Assembly (NCBI GenBank): GCA_913020625.1
Contig: CAJVZX010000008.1
Location: 1 to 19,241, forward strand
DNA from: an uncultured Pelagibacterales bacterium
GTDB taxonomy: Bacteria; Pseudomonadota; Alphaproteobacteria; Pelagibacterales; Pelagibacteraceae
DNA length: 19,241 nt
Direction of reading: 5' to 3'
Shown: in pieces, positions 7,794-15,508 of the stretch
Position numbering within the stretch: position 1 is the first letter of the stretch
Layout: each line of letters starts with the position of its first letter
Program-made: the position numbers and the translations under genes
The notes under the pieces: generated by a model
Database searches by the model: none
Told to the model about the DNA's origin: nothing
What the model saw: only the letters and a program-made list of their open reading frames with translations

Positions 7794-8349
7794 CTGAATC
7801 TTTTAACCAATCCCATAAATATCCAGCAAATGATCGTCTAACATATAAATCAATATTATTTTTATTTTTTCGATGTATTGTAACATCAACATGATTCAAA
7901 ACAGTTTGTATAACTTTGTTATCAACGAAGTTATTTGATTCAAAATCAAAAGGACATCCCTTTGAGAGAACTTCAATAATATTTGATCCTGACAGTGAAA
8001 AAATTGTAAATTGATCGGTAACATTGGTGACAGCACCTAAATTGATTTTAGAAATACCGTCAAACAATATTTGTTCAAGTTCATAAGCATTTGTTTCTTT
8101 TAGCATTTCATCGTTAGAAACGATTAGCCATTCATTAGGACCCAACCATAATGAAGTGATTTTTTCTTTCTCAGACGCATTACAAGATTCTTTAGGCAGC
8201 ATCATTCCAATAATATTTCTAATTTTGTTTACAAAATCTTTGTTTTCTAGATCACCTCTTAAATTGATTTTAGCTATTGGAGCTTTTTCTTTCATAGAAA
8301 AATTGTTGTAAGAATGTTTTTCGGAGACTGGTGTAGAAAAATTAAGCAT
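7774..8349 (-). CDS. soxG: Sarcosine oxidase gamma subunit
   Basis: A 191-aa small subunit of heterotetrameric sarcosine oxidase. It is identified mainly by context, length and family-type sequence: an N-terminal HSYNNFSMKEKAPIAKINLRG region (12-32, only part listed), SLWLGPNEWLIVS (66-78), VTNVTDQFTIFSLSG (105-119) and the C-terminal RRSFAGYLWDWLKDS (170-184), typical of SoxG, which has a GcvT-like fold and packs against the alpha subunit. No catalytic role is assigned to it in the characterised enzymes. Its ATG lies inside the last codons of soxA (8-bp overlap), with a good AAGGAA ribosome site 9 nt upstream (8364-8359). Its 3' end overlaps the MATE gene by 20 bp on the opposite strand. Confidence 0.9.
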   Translation of the reverse strand: MLNFSTPVSEKHSYNNFSMKEKAPIAKINLRGDLENKDFVNKIRNIIGMMLPKESCNASEKEKITSLWLGPNEWLIVSNDEMLKETNAYELEQILFDGISKINLGAVTNVTDQFTIFSLSGSNIIEVLSKGCPFDFESNNFVDNKVIQTVLNHVDVTIHRKNKNNIDLYVRRSFAGYLWDWLKDSANLTSS

Positions 8350-11300
8350 TTAATCTAGTTCCTTCTTTATCTAAGAAAACCGGGTCTGATACAGTAACTT
8401 CAATTGTTTTATTTGCCATTGGTACAAAAAGCTTTTTTCCTTTTAATTTTTTTCCATTCTTTACAACAGCTAAAGCAATAGATTTATTCAAGTTTGGACT
8501 ATAATAGCTTGAAGTAATGTGTCCAATCATATCCATTGGTGGTCTATTTTTAACTTCAGCGACAATTTGGGCCCCTTCCTCAAGAATTTCGTTTGGGTCT
8601 TTGGTTAATAGACCTACATAATGTTTTCTATCTTCCCTTGCCGTGTCAGATCTGTATAAAGATCTTTTTCCAATAAAATCATATTTCTTTTTACTTACTA
8701 TCCAATCCATCTGAAGATCGATTGGAGTAACCGTTCCATCAGTTTCTTGACCAGCAATTATGAAGCCTTTTTCAGCTCTTAATAAATGCATAGCTTCTGT
8801 ACCATATGGAGTGATTCCATATTCTTTTCCTGCATTCATACATTTTTCCCATACTGATTGCCCATAGTTAGCTTGTATATTTATTTCGTAACTTAATTCT
8901 CCAGTAAAACTTATTCTCATTACACGACATTTTATTTTATTTATTGAACCTTCTTTAAAACTCATATGAGGAAAATTTTGATCTGAATAATCAATATTTT
9001 CAGTTACTTTTTCTAATATTTTTTTGCTATGAGGTCCACAAACACTTACTGTTGCGAAGTGATCTGTTACAGAAGTTAAATATACTTTTAATTCTGGCCA
9101 CTCAGTTTGTAAAAAATCTTCAAGTTTACTCATTACCGTTGCGGCCCCACCTGTTGTTGTTGTCATAATGTAATGATTTTCATTTAAGCGTGTAGTAACA
9201 CCGTCATCGTAAACCATTCCATCATCATTAAGCATCAATCCATATCGACATTTACCAATTGCTAATTTATTCCATGCATTTGTGTAAACACGGTTAAGAA
9301 ATTCGGAAGTATCACTGCCCTGAATGTCAATTTTACCCAACGTGGAAGCATCTAGTATTCCAGCTTTTGTTCTAGCAGCTTTCGATTCTCTTTGAACAGC
9401 ATCAAACATACTTTCGTTATCGATAGGGTAGTACCAAGCTCTTTTCCATTGACCAACATCTTCAAATTTTGCATTGTTTTTTTTATGCCATGAATGAATA
9501 GGGGTTCTTCTTGTTATATCGAAAAACTGGTTAACATTTCTTCCAACAATAGCACCAAAAGTTAATGGGGTATAAGGAGGTCGAAATGTTGTTGTGCCCA
9601 AATCTCCCATTTTAGTATTGGTTGTTTCAGCCACTATTCCCAAGGCATGCATATTTGCTATTTTACCCTGATCAGTAGCCATTCCTGTTGTTGTATATCG
9701 CTTAACATGTTCTATTGATTTATATCCTTCTCTTAACGCTAACTTTATATCCTTAGCAGTAACGTCATTTTGGAAATCAATAAAAGATTTTGTTTTTCCT
9801 AAAGCTTTATTAGATGGTAACAACCAAATATTTTCTAAATCACCTTCTTTTGGTTCAGAAATTTTATTTTTATTTTCTACGTTTTGGTTAATAAATTCAC
9901 TAGTTTTTTGATTACTTTCATTAATTATATCTGCAAGTTTAAATGTGCCATTACAGGATCCAATCGAAATTTGCTTTTGTGTTGTTTTTTTGGGATAAAA
10001 GCAAAAATTTTGATTGTTAAAATCCAGCTTACCACCTGATTGAGTGAACAAATGTACAGCTGGCGTCCAACCTCCAGACATTGCCACTGAATCACATTTA
10101 ATGTTTATTTTTTTGCCAATTACGACACTATTGTCTTTGGATAATTTCATCACAGATACATTTTTGACTTTTGTATGACCAGATGAAGAAACTATTGTAT
10201 GTTTCCAATAAATTTTTAAACCTAGTTCGTTACATTTTTTCGGTAAATCCCCTGACGATTCCTCTCTAATATCAACGATAGCTTGTACTTTTGAATTTTT
10301 ATTGTGCAATTCAATAGCTGTTTCATAGGCGCTATCGTTGTTAGTGAAAATAACAATTTTATTACCACATTTTACACCATAAAAATTAAGATATTTTTTG
10401 ACTGCTGACGACAACATTATTCCAGGTCTATCATTGCCATCAAAGACCAATGGCCTTTCAATAGATCCTGTGGCTAAAATTACTTTTTTTGCTCTTACTT
10501 TCCACAATCTTTGTCTTATTTTTCCTTTTTTTTCATTCTCAGAAAGATGGTCTGTTAAATTTTGCATCATTATTAAATAATTATAATTGTGATATGCAGA
10601 TACTGTTGTTCTATTTAGAGTTTTAATATTTTTAAAATTTAATAATTCTTTACGTTTAACTTTGATCCATTCAGCAGGGGAGAGATCATTTATTTTAATG
10701 TTTTCTTTGCTTGATGATAATAAATTTTCACCAAATTCCGGTTTCTCATCAACTAGTAATATTTTATTTCCAGATTTTGCAGCCATTAAAGCTGCTGTAA
10801 TACCAGCTGGACCACCACCAACAATTAAAACATCACAATGATAATATTTATGATCGTATTTATCTGGATCTTTTTCTGTTGGCGATTTACCTAAACCAGC
10901 AGATTTTCTTATAAAATATTCGTACTTTCTCCATAATTTAGAAGGCCACATGAAAGTTTTGTAATAAAAACCGGCAGGAAGAATAGAGGAGAAAATACTA
11001 TTAATTTCACCTATATCAAATTTAACATTAGGCCAACAATTTTGGCTTTGAGCTTCAAGGCCTTCATAAATCTCAATTTGTGTAGCTCTTACATTTGGAT
11101 CAGTTTTTGCTTTATCTTTATCTTTTATTATTTGAACTAGTGCATTTGGTTCCTCTGATCCAGAACTTAAAATTCCTCTAGGTCTATGATATTTAAAGCT
11201 TCTCCCAATCAAATGAATACCATTTGCTAGTAGGGCAGATGCTAAAGAGTCACCTTTGTAACCAAAAAGAGTTTTTCCATTGAACTTGAAAGAAATTTTT

Positions 11301-11350
11301 TCAGTTTGATTAATTCCTTCTCCGGATTCTAATCTAAAATTATTTGACAT
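8342..11350 (-). CDS. soxA: Sarcosine oxidase alpha subunit
   Basis: The 1002-aa large subunit of heterotetrameric sarcosine oxidase, which oxidatively demethylates sarcosine to glycine with H2O2, passing the methyl carbon to tetrahydrofolate. Domains in order: an N-terminal ferredoxin-like fold (about 15-100) with GRSFKYHRPRGILSSGSEEP (49-68); a pyridine-nucleotide-disulfide-oxidoreductase domain with DVLIVGGGPAGITAALMA (173-190) that binds NAD+; the linker YTTTGMATDQGK; and a C-terminal GcvT-type folate domain (about 610-1002) with EAMHLLRAEKGFIIAGQETD. The ferredoxin-like part contains no cysteine before residue 105, so it holds no iron-sulfur cluster, as is normal for this family. It starts 2 nt after the soxD stop. 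Length and motifs are complete; an intact, functional subunit is likely. Confidence 0.97.
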   Translation of the reverse strand: MSNNFRLESGEGINQTEKISFKFNGKTLFGYKGDSLASALLANGIHLIGRSFKYHRPRGILSSGSEEPNALVQIIKDKDKAKTDPNVRATQIEIYEGLEAQSQNCWPNVKFDIGEINSIFSSILPAGFYYKTFMWPSKLWRKYEYFIRKSAGLGKSPTEKDPDKYDHKYYHCDVLIVGGGPAGITAALMAAKSGNKILLVDEKPEFGENLLSSSKENIKINDLSPAEWIKVKRKELLNFKNIKTLNRTTVSAYHNYNYLIMMQNLTDHLSENEKKGKIRQRLWKVRAKKVILATGSIERPLVFDGNDRPGIMLSSAVKKYLNFYGVKCGNKIVIFTNNDSAYETAIELHNKNSKVQAIVDIREESSGDLPKKCNELGLKIYWKHTIVSSSGHTKVKNVSVMKLSKDNSVVIGKKINIKCDSVAMSGGWTPAVHLFTQSGGKLDFNNQNFCFYPKKTTQKQISIGSCNGTFKLADIINESNQKTSEFINQNVENKNKISEPKEGDLENIWLLPSNKALGKTKSFIDFQNDVTAKDIKLALREGYKSIEHVKRYTTTGMATDQGKIANMHALGIVAETTNTKMGDLGTTTFRPPYTPLTFGAIVGRNVNQFFDITRRTPIHSWHKKNNAKFEDVGQWKRAWYYPIDNESMFDAVQRESKAARTKAGILDASTLGKIDIQGSDTSEFLNRVYTNAWNKLAIGKCRYGLMLNDDGMVYDDGVTTRLNENHYIMTTTTGGAATVMSKLEDFLQTEWPELKVYLTSVTDHFATVSVCGPHSKKILEKVTENIDYSDQNFPHMSFKEGSINKIKCRVMRISFTGELSYEINIQANYGQSVWEKCMNAGKEYGITPYGTEAMHLLRAEKGFIIAGQETDGTVTPIDLQMDWIVSKKKYDFIGKRSLYRSDTAREDRKHYVGLLTKDPNEILEEGAQIVAEVKNRPPMDMIGHITSSYYSPNLNKSIALAVVKNGKKLKGKKLFVPMANKTIEVTVSDPVFLDKEGTRLNA

Positions 11351-11352
11351 GA

Positions 11353-11625
11353 TTATACTGGAGGTTTTTCTCCAATTTTATAAACAGAGTGAATTTTATC
11401 GTTTGATGTATCTCTAGCCATGTTAAACCATCTTCTGCACCCATGTGAATGGTTCCATCTTTCATAATGAATACCTTTTATATTTTTTCTCATAAAAAGA
11501 TATTCAGCCCATTGATCATCAGTAAGCTCTGTTGGTTTTTTAGGTCTATTAATATGCGCCTCACCTCCATAACTAAATTCGCTATGATCTCTTTCACCAC
11601 AATAAGGGCATTTAATTATAAACAT
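11353..11625 (-). CDS. soxD: Sarcosine oxidase delta subunit (zinc-binding)
   Basis: A 90-aa subunit of heterotetrameric sarcosine oxidase that binds structural zinc. The ligands known for the Stenotrophomonas protein (Cys6, Cys9, His59, Cys63) fall at the same residue numbers here: MFIIKCPYCGERDHSEFSYG (1-20) gives C6 and C9, and ERWNHSHGCRRWFN (55-68) gives H59 and C63. The segments YGGEAHINRP (19-28) and WAEYLFMRKNIKGIHYE (39-55) are also typical. It lies 1 nt after the soxB stop and 2 nt before the soxA start, in the standard B-D-A-G order, so it is expected to be translated as part of one message. Confidence 0.96.
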   Translation of the reverse strand: MFIIKCPYCGERDHSEFSYGGEAHINRPKKPTELTDDQWAEYLFMRKNIKGIHYERWNHSHGCRRWFNMARDTSNDKIHSVYKIGEKPPV

Positions 11626-11626
11626 A

Positions 11627-12880
11627 TCAGTGTGCTACTGCGGCGGCACCATGTTCATCAACAAGATCACCGCTAACAAATCTATTGATGTTAAATGGTG
11701 CATTTAATGCATGTGGTTCATCTTTAGCTATTGTATATGCAAATAAATGTCCCGATCCAGGTGTAGCTTTAAATCCTCCAGTTCCCCAACCACAATTAAA
11801 ATAAAGTCCCTTTATGGAAGTTTTGCTAATTATTGGACTTGCATCTGGACATATATCCACGATGCCACCCCACTGTCTTAACATTCTGAGTCTGCTAAAA
11901 ATAGGATAGAGTTCTAAAACAGCTTTAAGCGTACCTTCAATAATTTCATGGGTGCCTTTTTGGGTATATGAGACATATGAGTCTGTTCCGGCTCCAATAA
12001 CAAGTTCCCCTTTATCAGATTGGCTAACGTACGCATGCACTGCGTTGGACATAACAACTGTATCGATAATTGGTTTGATCGGTTCTGAAACTAATGCTTG
12101 CAAAGGCTTGCTTTCAAGCGGAAGTTTTAAGCCTGCCATATTGGCAATAACACTTGAGTGTCCAGCAGCAGCAACACCAATTTTTGAAGTTTTAATAAAA
12201 CCTTTCGTTGTTTCTAAACCCTCAATAGAGTCTCCTTTTCTTTTAATTCCTTTTACTTCGCAATTTTGTATAATATCAACTCCCATTGAATCGGCACTTC
12301 TAGCATAACCCCAAGCGACAGCATCATGTCTAGCTGTACCAGCTCTTCTTTGTAAAGTACTACCCATGACTGGGTAACGGATATCAGGAGAACAATTAAT
12401 AATAGGACAGAATTCTTTTACTTGATCCACATTTAGCCATTCACAATCGATTCCATTTAGTCTATTAGCATGGGTTCTTCGTTTTAATTCTCTTACATCG
12501 TGCTGGTTGTGAGCTAAATTCATTACTCCTCTTTGACTAAACATTACGTTAAAATTTAATTCTTGAGATAAATTTTCCCAAATCTTTAAAGCATGATCGT
12601 AGAGTCCAGCACTAGCATCCCATAAATAGTTTGATCTTATAATTGTAGTATTTCTTCCTGTATTTCCACCACCAATCCATCCTTTTTCAACAACAGCTAT
12701 ATTCTTTAAATTATGTTCTTTAGCGAGATAATAAGCTGTAGCTAATCCATGACCGCCACCACCCACTATTACTATATCGTAATACGATTTAGGCTTAGGA
12801 TTTCCCCAAGCTTTTTGCCAATTCTCATGGTAACTGAATGAATTTTTGATTAATGTAAATATTGAATACTTGTTCTTCAT
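11627..12880 (-). CDS. soxB: Sarcosine oxidase beta subunit
   Basis: The 417-aa FAD/FMN-binding subunit where sarcosine is oxidised. The dinucleotide fold YDIVIVGGGGHGLATAYYLA (34-53) carries GxGxxG at G40-G42-G45, followed by the acidic end AVVEKGWIGGGNTGRNTT (62-79). LQRRAGTARHDAVAWGYA (176-193) contains H185, at the place of the histidine that carries covalent FMN in characterised enzymes. The C-terminal YFNCGWGTGGFKATPGSG closes the flavin site. An N-terminal basic/aromatic stretch of about 33 residues before the first strand is usual for this family. It is first in the soxBDAG order; a candidate extended -10 promoter lies 43 nt upstream over the rarD stop. Sarcosine presumably comes from glycine betaine or dimethylglycine breakdown; those genes are not in the window. 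Confidence 0.97.
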   Translation of the reverse strand: MKNKYSIFTLIKNSFSYHENWQKAWGNPKPKSYYDIVIVGGGGHGLATAYYLAKEHNLKNIAVVEKGWIGGGNTGRNTTIIRSNYLWDASAGLYDHALKIWENLSQELNFNVMFSQRGVMNLAHNQHDVRELKRRTHANRLNGIDCEWLNVDQVKEFCPIINCSPDIRYPVMGSTLQRRAGTARHDAVAWGYARSADSMGVDIIQNCEVKGIKRKGDSIEGLETTKGFIKTSKIGVAAAGHSSVIANMAGLKLPLESKPLQALVSEPIKPIIDTVVMSNAVHAYVSQSDKGELVIGAGTDSYVSYTQKGTHEIIEGTLKAVLELYPIFSRLRMLRQWGGIVDICPDASPIISKTSIKGLYFNCGWGTGGFKATPGSGHLFAYTIAKDEPHALNAPFNINRFVSGDLVDEHGAAAVAH

Positions 12881-12922
12881 TTTTGTAAATTAAATCAGTA
12901 TTTAATGTAAAAAAAGAGTTAA

Positions 12923-12931
12923 ATTATAGCA
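12923..12931 (-). promoter_or_regulatory. Extended -10 promoter element, probably for soxBDAG
   Basis: On the minus strand, TGCTATAAT reads from 12931 to 12923: a perfect TATAAT with the TGn extension. Transcription would start around 12916, leaving a leader of about 36 nt before the soxB ATG at 12880. No convincing -35 box lies 16-18 nt upstream, which extended -10 promoters can tolerate. The element is built from the last two rarD codons and its TAA stop, so promoter and coding sequence share bases. No folded riboswitch-like structure fits in the short leader. Confidence 0.5.
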
Positions 12932-13817
12932 ATTTTACTTCTTTTTTATCTCTGGTTATATCATGTAAATAAATTGCAACAGCTATCCAAATGATTATAA
13001 AACCGACTAACTTATTAAAATCAAAAAATTCATCAAAGTAGAAAGCTCCCAATAAAAATTGACAAGTCGGCGTAATATAAAAAATCATACTTGTAGTTCC
13101 TAAACCAGCTAATTCAACACCTTTTAAAAATAAAAATAAAGGAATTACGGTCATAGCACCCGCAAGAAACAACCAAAATGAAGTTACGGGATCAGAAAGT
13201 GAAAAAAAATTATTACCATCTAATGATATAATATAAAAGATAAAAAGTGCAACAGGAGCTACAAATGTGCTTTCTATTAGCAAACCTAGATCTGCTTGCA
13301 CATTTATTTTTTTTCGTATTAAAGAATAGGTACTCCATGCGAATGCTATTATCAAACCAGCCCAAGGAACGGATTTAAAATTAAAAAATAAATAAATAAC
13401 AGAAATTATAACAAGTGAAACAGATAATATTTTTTGTCTATTACAAGGCTCTTTTAAAAACAATATTCCAAAAAAAACGCTTAAAATTGGCATCATATAA
13501 TAGCCAAAACTGGCATCGATAAGTTTATTTGTCACAACAGCGTATATCCATGTTAACCAATTAGCAAAAATCAATATTCCAGTTGATAATAAGAGTAATG
13601 TTTTTTTTAAATCTTTTAAAATTATAATTACATCGTGCCATTTTGAATATAATGTTGTGGTAACTAGAAGTAAAAAAGAAGTCCATATCGTTCTATGAAC
13701 AACTAGTTCAATTGGACCTGCAAAAGAAACGAATTTAAAATAAAAAACTCCTATAACTCCCCACCACAACGAAGCACTTGTTCCAAATAAAATTCCGTAT
13801 AGAATGTTTTTTTTCAT
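12924..13817 (-). CDS. rarD: RarD-type EamA/DMT family transporter
   Basis: A 297-aa inner-membrane protein with about ten hydrophobic helices, in two EamA halves. The N-terminal SLWWGVIGVFYFKFVSFAGP (16-35) and ELVVHRTIWTSFLLL (38-52) are typical of RarD, a family named after a chloramphenicol-sensitivity locus but without a settled substrate. The middle INWLTW-type segment appears here as FANWLTWIYAVV (84-95), followed by DASFGYYMMPILSVFFG (101-117); the C-terminal half has FFDFNKLVGFIIIWIAVAIY. It points in the same direction as soxBDAG and ends 43 nt before soxB, so read-through is possible, but sox seems to have its own promoter. A role in moving sarcosine, glycine or another osmolyte-derived compound is only a contextual guess. 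Confidence 0.85.
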   Translation of the reverse strand: MKKNILYGILFGTSASLWWGVIGVFYFKFVSFAGPIELVVHRTIWTSFLLLVTTTLYSKWHDVIIILKDLKKTLLLLSTGILIFANWLTWIYAVVTNKLIDASFGYYMMPILSVFFGILFLKEPCNRQKILSVSLVIISVIYLFFNFKSVPWAGLIIAFAWSTYSLIRKKINVQADLGLLIESTFVAPVALFIFYIISLDGNNFFSLSDPVTSFWLFLAGAMTVIPLFLFLKGVELAGLGTTSMIFYITPTCQFLLGAFYFDEFFDFNKLVGFIIIWIAVAIYLHDITRDKKEVKLL

Positions 13818-13837
13818 GAATTAGTGCTATCAATAAA

Positions 13838-13866
13838 TTGAAAACTAACTAAAATAAAGGTAAATA
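13838..13866 (+). promoter_or_regulatory. Probable promoter of tRNA-Ser
   Basis: TTGAAA (13838-13843), a 17-nt spacer, then TAAATA (13861-13866). The predicted start is around 13872-13874, directly before the first tRNA base at 13875, which is the arrangement expected for a single tRNA transcript with a minimal 5' leader. It sits in the 57-bp gap between the divergent rarD start and the tRNA. Confidence 0.5.
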
Positions 13867-13874
13867 GTTCATTA

Positions 13875-13966
13875 GGAGAGGTGGGTGAGTGGTTTAAACC
13901 AGTCGTTTGCTAAATGACCGTACGTGGAAACATGTACCGAGAGTTCGAATCTCTCTCTCTCCGCCA
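13875..13966 (+). tRNA. tRNA-Ser (anticodon GCU)
   Basis: A 92-nt class II tRNA with encoded CCA. The acceptor stem pairs GGAGAGG (13875-13881) with TCTCTCC (13956-13962), the last pair being G-U; G13963 is the discriminator base, as required for serine tRNAs, and CCA is 13964-13966. The anticodon stem is GTCGT/ATGAC (13902-13906, 13914-13918) with loop TTGCTAA, placing anticodon GCT at 13909-13911, which reads AGC and AGU serine codons. The long variable arm pairs GTACGTG with CATGTAC (13920-13937), and the T arm pairs GAGAG with CTCTC around TTCGAAT. It stands alone, with its own promoter, between rarD and a more AT-rich glycan region. No obvious hairpin terminator follows it. Confidence 0.97.
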
Positions 13967-13988
13967 TTAGCTGGTTATGAGCATTAAG

Positions 13989-14786
13989 TTATTTTTCAGC
14001 TATAGCTGTCCAACTATATTTATGACGATGAAATATTTCTAATTTCTTAAATCCCGATTTAATCAATAAAGTTTTAACTTCATGTTTTGTATAATATTTT
14101 GAGTACGAAGGGTTGAGTTGATCAAATATGATATATTTTCTTTTTTCAAAGGAGCATTTTTTTAAAACATTAATCATATAATTTTTTAAGGGAAGATTTA
14201 TATATTTACATAGAAATATGTAGATTGATAACATCAAATTTAAAAAAATAGAAAATAAATTAAGAAGTTTGTCAGGCATGAATTTGGTAATTTTTCTTAA
14301 ATTATTAAATATAAATAAATATAATTCATTACCTTCTTTCCCGTACAACCAGATTATAAATTTACCTTTTGGTTTTAATGATTCATATATTTTTTTACAG
14401 ACTATTTCGGCTTCAGGTATATGGTGAATAACACCAAGTGAAAAAATATAATCTATTTCATTATTAAAATTAATCATTTGACCCGAAATTTTTTTATATA
14501 AAATTTCCACTTCAGAATATCTGTTATTTTTTTTTGCAATTTCAATTGCATCCGATGGTTCAATAGCAAATATTTTTTTAGGAGATAATCTGACTAAATT
14601 TTTCAAAATTCTGCCCGATCCCACACCTACCTCGCAAATAATTTTATTTTTTATTAAATTCAAATCGAATGGGTTTACCATATCTTTTAAAATTTCATGA
14701 CTTCCCCAGTAGTCATCAATTTTATCATGATATTTGAATTGTTTGCCAAAGTCTTTTATTGAATCTTTATTTTTATAATTGCTCAT
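13989..14786 (-). CDS. Class I SAM-dependent methyltransferase (Methyltransf_11/12-like)
   Basis: A 265-aa protein with a Rossmann-type methyltransferase core. Motif I is IICEVGVGSGRI (49-60), the acidic ribose contact is FAIEPSDA (73-80, E76), and the motif IV/post-IV region reads FSLGVIHHIPEAE (115-127), followed by LKPKGKFIIWLYG (137-149). A hydrophobic stretch (about 160-195) after the core is unusual for a soluble methyltransferase and may be a membrane-associated helix pair or a substrate cover; the C-terminal half then ends with a second conserved-looking block (QLNPSYSKYYTKHEV, 223-237). This layout resembles methyltransferases found in O-antigen/capsule clusters. It follows the next methyltransferase gene after 3 nt and is last in a three-gene unit headed by the GT-C gene. 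Acceptor unknown: a sugar hydroxyl, lipid-linked intermediate or other metabolite. Confidence 0.82.
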   Translation of the reverse strand: MSNYKNKDSIKDFGKQFKYHDKIDDYWGSHEILKDMVNPFDLNLIKNKIICEVGVGSGRILKNLVRLSPKKIFAIEPSDAIEIAKKNNRYSEVEILYKKISGQMINFNNEIDYIFSLGVIHHIPEAEIVCKKIYESLKPKGKFIIWLYGKEGNELYLFIFNNLRKITKFMPDKLLNLFSIFLNLMLSIYIFLCKYINLPLKNYMINVLKKCSFEKRKYIIFDQLNPSYSKYYTKHEVKTLLIKSGFKKLEIFHRHKYSWTAIAEK

Positions 14787-14789
14787 TAA

Positions 14790-15488
14790 TTATTTCAGCA
14801 CTGATAAAAATTGTAACTTTTTGCTATTAAAATAAAACCAATACCATTTATAATATTTTTTATTGCTTATTCTTTTAATTTCCTTAAGTTTTGATTTTTT
14901 CAGAAAACTTTCAAATGTATTAATACTAAAATACGTTTTAGGAATTTTAACATCATCTCCATAATTACCGATAAAATCCATTAATATTAATGCCAGATTT
15001 GAAAAGAAACCATATTGAAAATGATCTTTAATAATCAGAAATTTTGACTTTTTTTTGAGTTCATTAATTATTCTAAAAATTTTTTTACTATTTTCTAGAC
15101 CAATGTGATGTAAAACGTCCACGAGTAAACAAAAATTAAATTTAGCACTTTTGCTATTAGACAAATTCTTAATATTTAAGAATTTGATATTTGAATTGTT
15201 ATTCATATATTTTAGTTCACTTTTCTCATAAAAATCATAGCAATAGGCTGAAAATTCTGTATTTCTATACTTAATGGACAAGGTTTTTATAATTTCATTA
15301 ATTACAATTGGATTGTAGCCAGATCCAAAATCTAATATTTTGATTTTTTTCTTTTTTTTAATTTTTTCTAATTTTTCTATTTCATGACATATTGTTTTAC
15401 TAAGCATGTGTTCTCTATAATCTGTAAATATAAATCTTCTAAATCGAGATAAAATTTTTTTTAAAATACTTTGACTTTTTAGTGACAT
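14790..15488 (-). CDS. Class I SAM-dependent methyltransferase, diverged
   Basis: A 232-aa, lysine-rich protein. The SAM site is recognisable as KIKILDFGSGYNPIVI (48-63), and LLVDVLHHIGLENSKKIFRI (121-140) matches the HHI region after motif IV. Between them the sequence is rich in Asn, Lys and Tyr and shows little family signal; KFLIIKDHFQYGFFSNLALILMD continues the core. It is not a recent copy of its neighbour: outside the two motif regions the two proteins do not look alike. It lies 20 nt after the GT-C gene and 3 nt before the other methyltransferase, so all three are probably on one transcript. I infer modification of a glycan or lipid-linked precursor from the context only. Confidence 0.75.
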   Translation of the reverse strand: MSLKSQSILKKILSRFRRFIFTDYREHMLSKTICHEIEKLEKIKKKKKIKILDFGSGYNPIVINEIIKTLSIKYRNTEFSAYCYDFYEKSELKYMNNNSNIKFLNIKNLSNSKSAKFNFCLLVDVLHHIGLENSKKIFRIINELKKKSKFLIIKDHFQYGFFSNLALILMDFIGNYGDDVKIPKTYFSINTFESFLKKSKLKEIKRISNKKYYKWYWFYFNSKKLQFLSVLK

Positions 15489-15508
15489 GTCTATTTTCTT
15501 AAGTTAAA

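Noticed and set aside
8342..11350. A 2Fe-2S cluster in the N-terminal ferredoxin-like part of SoxA
   Set aside because: No cysteine is present in the first 104 residues; the domain in this family has the fold without the cluster.
11449..12308. Two plus-strand open frames over soxD and soxB
   Set aside because: They are antisense to genes with clear family motifs and intact cofactor residues; no separate start signal is visible.
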